This document shows, piece by piece, positions 7,190 through 9,541 of a DNA stretch of 9,541 nucleotides. How positions within the stretch are numbered: position 1 is the first letter of the stretch; the number at the start of each line of letters is the position of its first letter. Origin of the DNA: Mucilaginibacter sp. (GTDB lineage Bacteria; Bacteroidota; Bacteroidia; Sphingobacteriales; Sphingobacteriaceae); NCBI GenBank assembly GCA_025934475.1, contig JAICXZ010000065.1, positions 1 to 9,541 on the forward strand, in the 5' to 3' direction. The position numbers and the translations under genes are program-made. Below the pieces are notes generated by a model. It saw nothing but the letters and a program-made list of their open reading frames with translations. It ran no database searches and had not been told where the DNA came from.

Positions 7190-7852
7190 GTGGAAACAAG
7201 TTTGAGTAACGTATTACGCAGAATCCGATGGATGGTTGTGCCTTATCTGCTTATTTTAATTATCTGCCTGTTTATCAAACTTACATTTTCGCGCCCCGAA
7301 ATTTACTTCGCCATTAACGGGTTCAACACACCGCTGATGGATTTCCTGGCGCCATTTGTTACCGATCTGGGTAATGGCTGGACCACAGTTGCCATAGCCG
7401 CCATATTCCTGCTGTTTAGCTATCGCAAAGCATTTATTATTGCAATCGGCTATGCCATAACCTCCCTTTCGGCGCAAGCGATCAAATACATTTTCATAGC
7501 CCCACGGCCCAAGTTGTATTTCGGTAAGCAGATTGCCCATGCGCACTTCGTAAAAGGAATAGATATTCTAAGTACCTACAGTTTTCCTTCCGGCCATACC
7601 ACAACTGCATTTATGCTGGCTGTAATGTTTACCTATTGGTGCAGGAATAAAGGCTGGGGACCCGTGTTCCTGCTCCTGGCAATTATGGTTGGATACTCGC
7701 GTATGTACCTGAGCGAGCATTTTTTTGAAGATGTTCTTGGCGGTTCGGTCCTCGGTTTTGTACTTACAGTTATCTGGCTCTACTGGATCGAGAGCCGCGA
7801 GTTTATTCAAAAGCCCGGATGGCAAAGGGGACTGCTTTCTAAAAAAGCTTAG
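7190..7852 (+). CDS. Multi-TM PAP2-family lipid phosphatase
   Basis: Integral membrane phosphatase of 220 residues. It has about six membrane helices (about 15-33, 50-75, 80-98, 136-152, 157-170 and 183-201), the layout of PgpB/BcrC-type enzymes that dephosphorylate undecaprenyl diphosphate or phosphatidylglycerophosphate on the outer face of the inner membrane. The full catalytic triad of motifs is present: K-x6-RP (Lys99, Arg106-Pro107), PSGH (133-136) and SR-x5-H-x3-D (Ser170-Arg171, His177, Asp181). The start is GTG at 7190; the next in-frame ATG (residue 15) would cut the polar N-terminus but leave helix 1. It is divergent from the amino acid permease, and its TAG stop overlaps the TAA of the convergent zinc-ribbon gene. 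It is unlike the exported PAP2 protein upstream in the window, so the two are not a recent duplication. The exact substrate is not determined. Confidence 0.92.
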   Translation: METSLSNVLRRIRWMVVPYLLILIICLFIKLTFSRPEIYFAINGFNTPLMDFLAPFVTDLGNGWTTVAIAAIFLLFSYRKAFIIAIGYAITSLSAQAIKYIFIAPRPKLYFGKQIAHAHFVKGIDILSTYSFPSGHTTTAFMLAVMFTYWCRNKGWGPVFLLLAIMVGYSRMYLSEHFFEDVLGGSVLGFVLTVIWLYWIESREFIQKPGWQRGLLSKKA

Positions 7853-8976
7853 CCTTTCCCCGCAAATACAAAAAAGAGTATTGCCAATATGATGATAATC
7901 GCGATGACCAAAACGGTGATCTTCATTGCGCTATAAGGTCTGTGTCCATGCACCTCCCCGGTACTTGCGTTAATGGTGACCTGGTATACGGTACCTTTAT
8001 AGACATATGACGTAACCCACACTGGCAGCAATAAATATTTAATACCAACATTCGAAAGCTCGGTCGATGAATTGTAGACCTGCTGTTCGTCGCCACCTAT
8101 ATCATCACGTATTGCACCGTCGATCTCAGCATCCATCATTTTTTTGGCAGATTCCAGCCCGTTTTGCGGTACCAGCTGGTAATTTTCGGCACGGAACCCA
8201 CTAATGTAGCGTTCATCGTATTCGACTATGGTGCTGAACTGCCAACCGCCAACTTTGTTCAGCATTTCAGCAGGCAGCGAATTGCTTGCCGGAACCAGCA
8301 GATCCTCAAAGTTGTTTTGTACGGTGCCGGATACGGGCCACCAACTGGTGCGCATAACCTCACGCGTCATCTCGCGTTGTTCCCCGTCTACCTCTTCCAC
8401 ATAAGTCTCGGTTTCCCAGTAATGCTCACCACGGCTGCCATCGTAACTTGTAAATGCATCGGCGTCATACGACCAGAAGGGTAGGTAGACTCCATCGAGC
8501 GGAGGTTTTGAGCTGTTGCTTATTTTCTGAGCCAGATCATTCGGTGCGAAAGATAAGCCTTTGATCCAGTTTTTAAAGTTATCGGTCGCCGTTTGCTGAT
8601 TAACCGCAAACGGTAAAATATAATGTGGCCTAACATAGTCCTGCGTATCATTTAGCTCGATAATAAGCGGCGAAGAGCAAAACGGACACTTATCGGCGGT
8701 TACATTTTTAGGCAGCGTAGTTTTTGAGCCGCAGTTTTTACAGCTTACTGCTTGAAGATCGCCGCTTACAGGCGGGGCCGATTGAATATAATCGACAAAT
8801 TCGTCATAGTTATAGCTTTCGATATCGTGACTCGTTTCCGAGCCGATTATTTGGTTGCTGGCGCCGCAGTGGCTGCATTTTAGTTCTTCAGTTCCCGGCT
8901 CGTAACGCAACACCGCTCCGCATGATTTGCAGTTGAGTGAATTTTCGGTAACAGCCGTTTTCTCATTTTGGTCCAT
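7849..8976 (-). CDS. Double zinc-ribbon membrane-anchored protein (YdjG-like context)
   Basis: Protein of 375 residues. It starts with two zinc ribbons: CxxC pairs at Cys16/Cys19 with Cys34/Cys37, and Cys79/Cys82 with Cys97/Cys100. A large soluble region follows (about 110-345) with GVYLPFWSYDADAFTSY, a block typical of this uncharacterised family. A single hydrophobic segment (about 352-372) ends the protein with a GKG tail, so the bulk is probably cytoplasmic and tail-anchored. Proteins like this are often labelled as helicase or primosomal proteins because of the zinc ribbons, but no helicase motif is present. It lies 37 bases downstream of an SPFH/GYF_2 gene on the same strand, so the two likely form an operon. 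That pairing resembles the zinc-ribbon and SPFH partners of PspA in Bacillus subtilis (pspA-ydjGHI). A role in membrane stress or scaffolding is an inference; the architecture is directly visible. Confidence 0.82.
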   Translation of the reverse strand: MDQNEKTAVTENSLNCKSCGAVLRYEPGTEELKCSHCGASNQIIGSETSHDIESYNYDEFVDYIQSAPPVSGDLQAVSCKNCGSKTTLPKNVTADKCPFCSSPLIIELNDTQDYVRPHYILPFAVNQQTATDNFKNWIKGLSFAPNDLAQKISNSSKPPLDGVYLPFWSYDADAFTSYDGSRGEHYWETETYVEEVDGEQREMTREVMRTSWWPVSGTVQNNFEDLLVPASNSLPAEMLNKVGGWQFSTIVEYDERYISGFRAENYQLVPQNGLESAKKMMDAEIDGAIRDDIGGDEQQVYNSSTELSNVGIKYLLLPVWVTSYVYKGTVYQVTINASTGEVHGHRPYSAMKITVLVIAIIIILAILFFVFAGKG

Positions 8977-9013
8977 AAAGGAAATTATTGTTAGTGTATA
9001 AGGTTATAGATTA

Positions 9014-9541
9014 TCAGGCAATTGGCGGAGGCATGTTTTCAAAGATTTGCGCCAGTTCCGTCACTGTATTTGCAGCAATCCAGCCTGCCATGCCTTTTTT
9101 CCAAACAAGGCTCGCACCCTGGAAATTTTGATCCAGCGCCATTTGCGTCAATTGAGCTGTGGTAAATGGACCCTGTGATTTCCCGCCCACAGCAACAAAG
9201 TACTCAGCCGTTGCGCCAGGTATTGGCGGAGGCATATCCGGGCTTGCGTTCTGTGCGGGTGATTGAGTGTTTAGATTTTGCTGGAATATGTTGCCAACCT
9301 GGCCCATCATGGCTGCACCAACGCCGAGGCCCATACCTGCCGCTCCCAGATTACCTCCGATGCTGTTTTGAGCCGATTCCTCAATAGCGTTTGCCGCCTG
9401 ATATTGTGCATAAGCACCGAGGTTGCCAATAATGCCCATTTCGCTTCTTTTGTCCAGCGCCTGTTCCACTTCGGGAGGGAGCGAGATATTTTCGACCAGG
9501 AATTTGGTTAGATTCAGGCCGATCTCTGTAAAATCTGGCTG
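9014..9541 (-). CDS. SPFH-domain (YdjI-like) protein with C-terminal GYF_2 domain, 5' end beyond window
   Basis: The last 175 residues of a larger protein; the frame is open to the right edge and no start is in the window. The first visible part (TEIGLNLTKFLVENISLPPE) and the helical, Ala/Gln-rich segment up to about residue 75 look like the end of the SPFH domain in YdjI-type proteins, sometimes called virion core protein. A Gly-rich stretch (NLGAAGMGLGVGAAMMGQ) and a Pro/Gln/Asn linker with MPPPIPG follow. The final 60 residues form a GYF_2/DUF4339 domain: EYFVAVGGKSQGPFTTAQL, then SLVWKKGMAGW. GYF-type domains bind proline-rich peptides, and the protein carries MPPPIPG and MPPPIA segments itself. 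SPFH proteins oligomerise on membranes. A GTG at 9469 is in frame but lies inside conserved sequence and is not the true start. It is followed by the zinc-ribbon gene. Confidence 0.85.
   Translation of the reverse strand, partial: QPDFTEIGLNLTKFLVENISLPPEVEQALDKRSEMGIIGNLGAYAQYQAANAIEESAQNSIGGNLGAAGMGLGVGAAMMGQVGNIFQQNLNTQSPAQNASPDMPPPIPGATAEYFVAVGGKSQGPFTTAQLTQMALDQNFQGASLVWKKGMAGWIAANTVTELAQIFENMPPPIA

Noticed and set aside
7849..8976. Helicase or primosomal protein annotation for the zinc-ribbon gene
   Set aside because: Only CxxC zinc-ribbon motifs are shared; no Walker A/B or helicase motifs are present, and the protein ends in a membrane segment.

Overview
The window looks like chromosomal DNA from a member of the Bacteroidetes, most probably the family Sphingobacteriaceae (Mucilaginibacter/Pedobacter-like). 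This is an inference. It rests on a type IX secretion (T9SS) C-terminal sorting domain, several perfect matches to the Bacteroidetes -7 promoter element TAnnTTTG, the lack of clear Shine-Dalgarno sequences, and the style of the proteins. No mobile element, phage gene, CRISPR array, tRNA or rRNA was seen. Coding density is high, and no gene-free stretch exceeds about 200 bases.

Layout. Positions 1-1439 hold a reverse-strand pair: a fumarylacetoacetate hydrolase (FAH) family enzyme, followed after 2 bases by a secreted M23 metallopeptidase that runs off the left edge. It has no intact forward-strand frame and is recognised from its reverse translation. A GT-rich imperfect inverted repeat at 1462-1555 separates this pair from a very small T9SS-sorted protein (1554-2045, reverse). 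A divergent AT-rich region (2046-2246) leads to a Kup potassium transporter (forward) and then an exported PAP2 phosphatase (forward, TTG start). Converging on that are a SemiSWEET sugar transporter and, upstream of it, an APC-family amino acid permease (both reverse). The permease is divergent from a second, multi-TM PAP2 phosphatase (forward) across a 74-base region with a 9-bp inverted repeat. The second phosphatase converges, with overlapping stop codons, on a reverse-strand pair: a double zinc-ribbon protein with a C-terminal membrane anchor, and upstream of it an SPFH (YdjI-like) protein with a C-terminal GYF_2 domain, cut by the right edge.

Functional reading. Most of the window is envelope and transport housekeeping: K+ uptake, amino acid and sugar permeases, two lipid-phosphate phosphatases, and a peptidoglycan hydrolase. 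The part most likely to hold under-described biology is the zinc-ribbon/SPFH pair at the right end. It resembles the partner genes of PspA-type envelope-stress systems such as Bacillus subtilis pspA-ydjGHI. The very small T9SS protein and the GT-rich inverted repeat next to it are the other unexplained items. All three forward genes use non-ATG starts (GTG, TTG, GTG), whereas the complete reverse genes use ATG.
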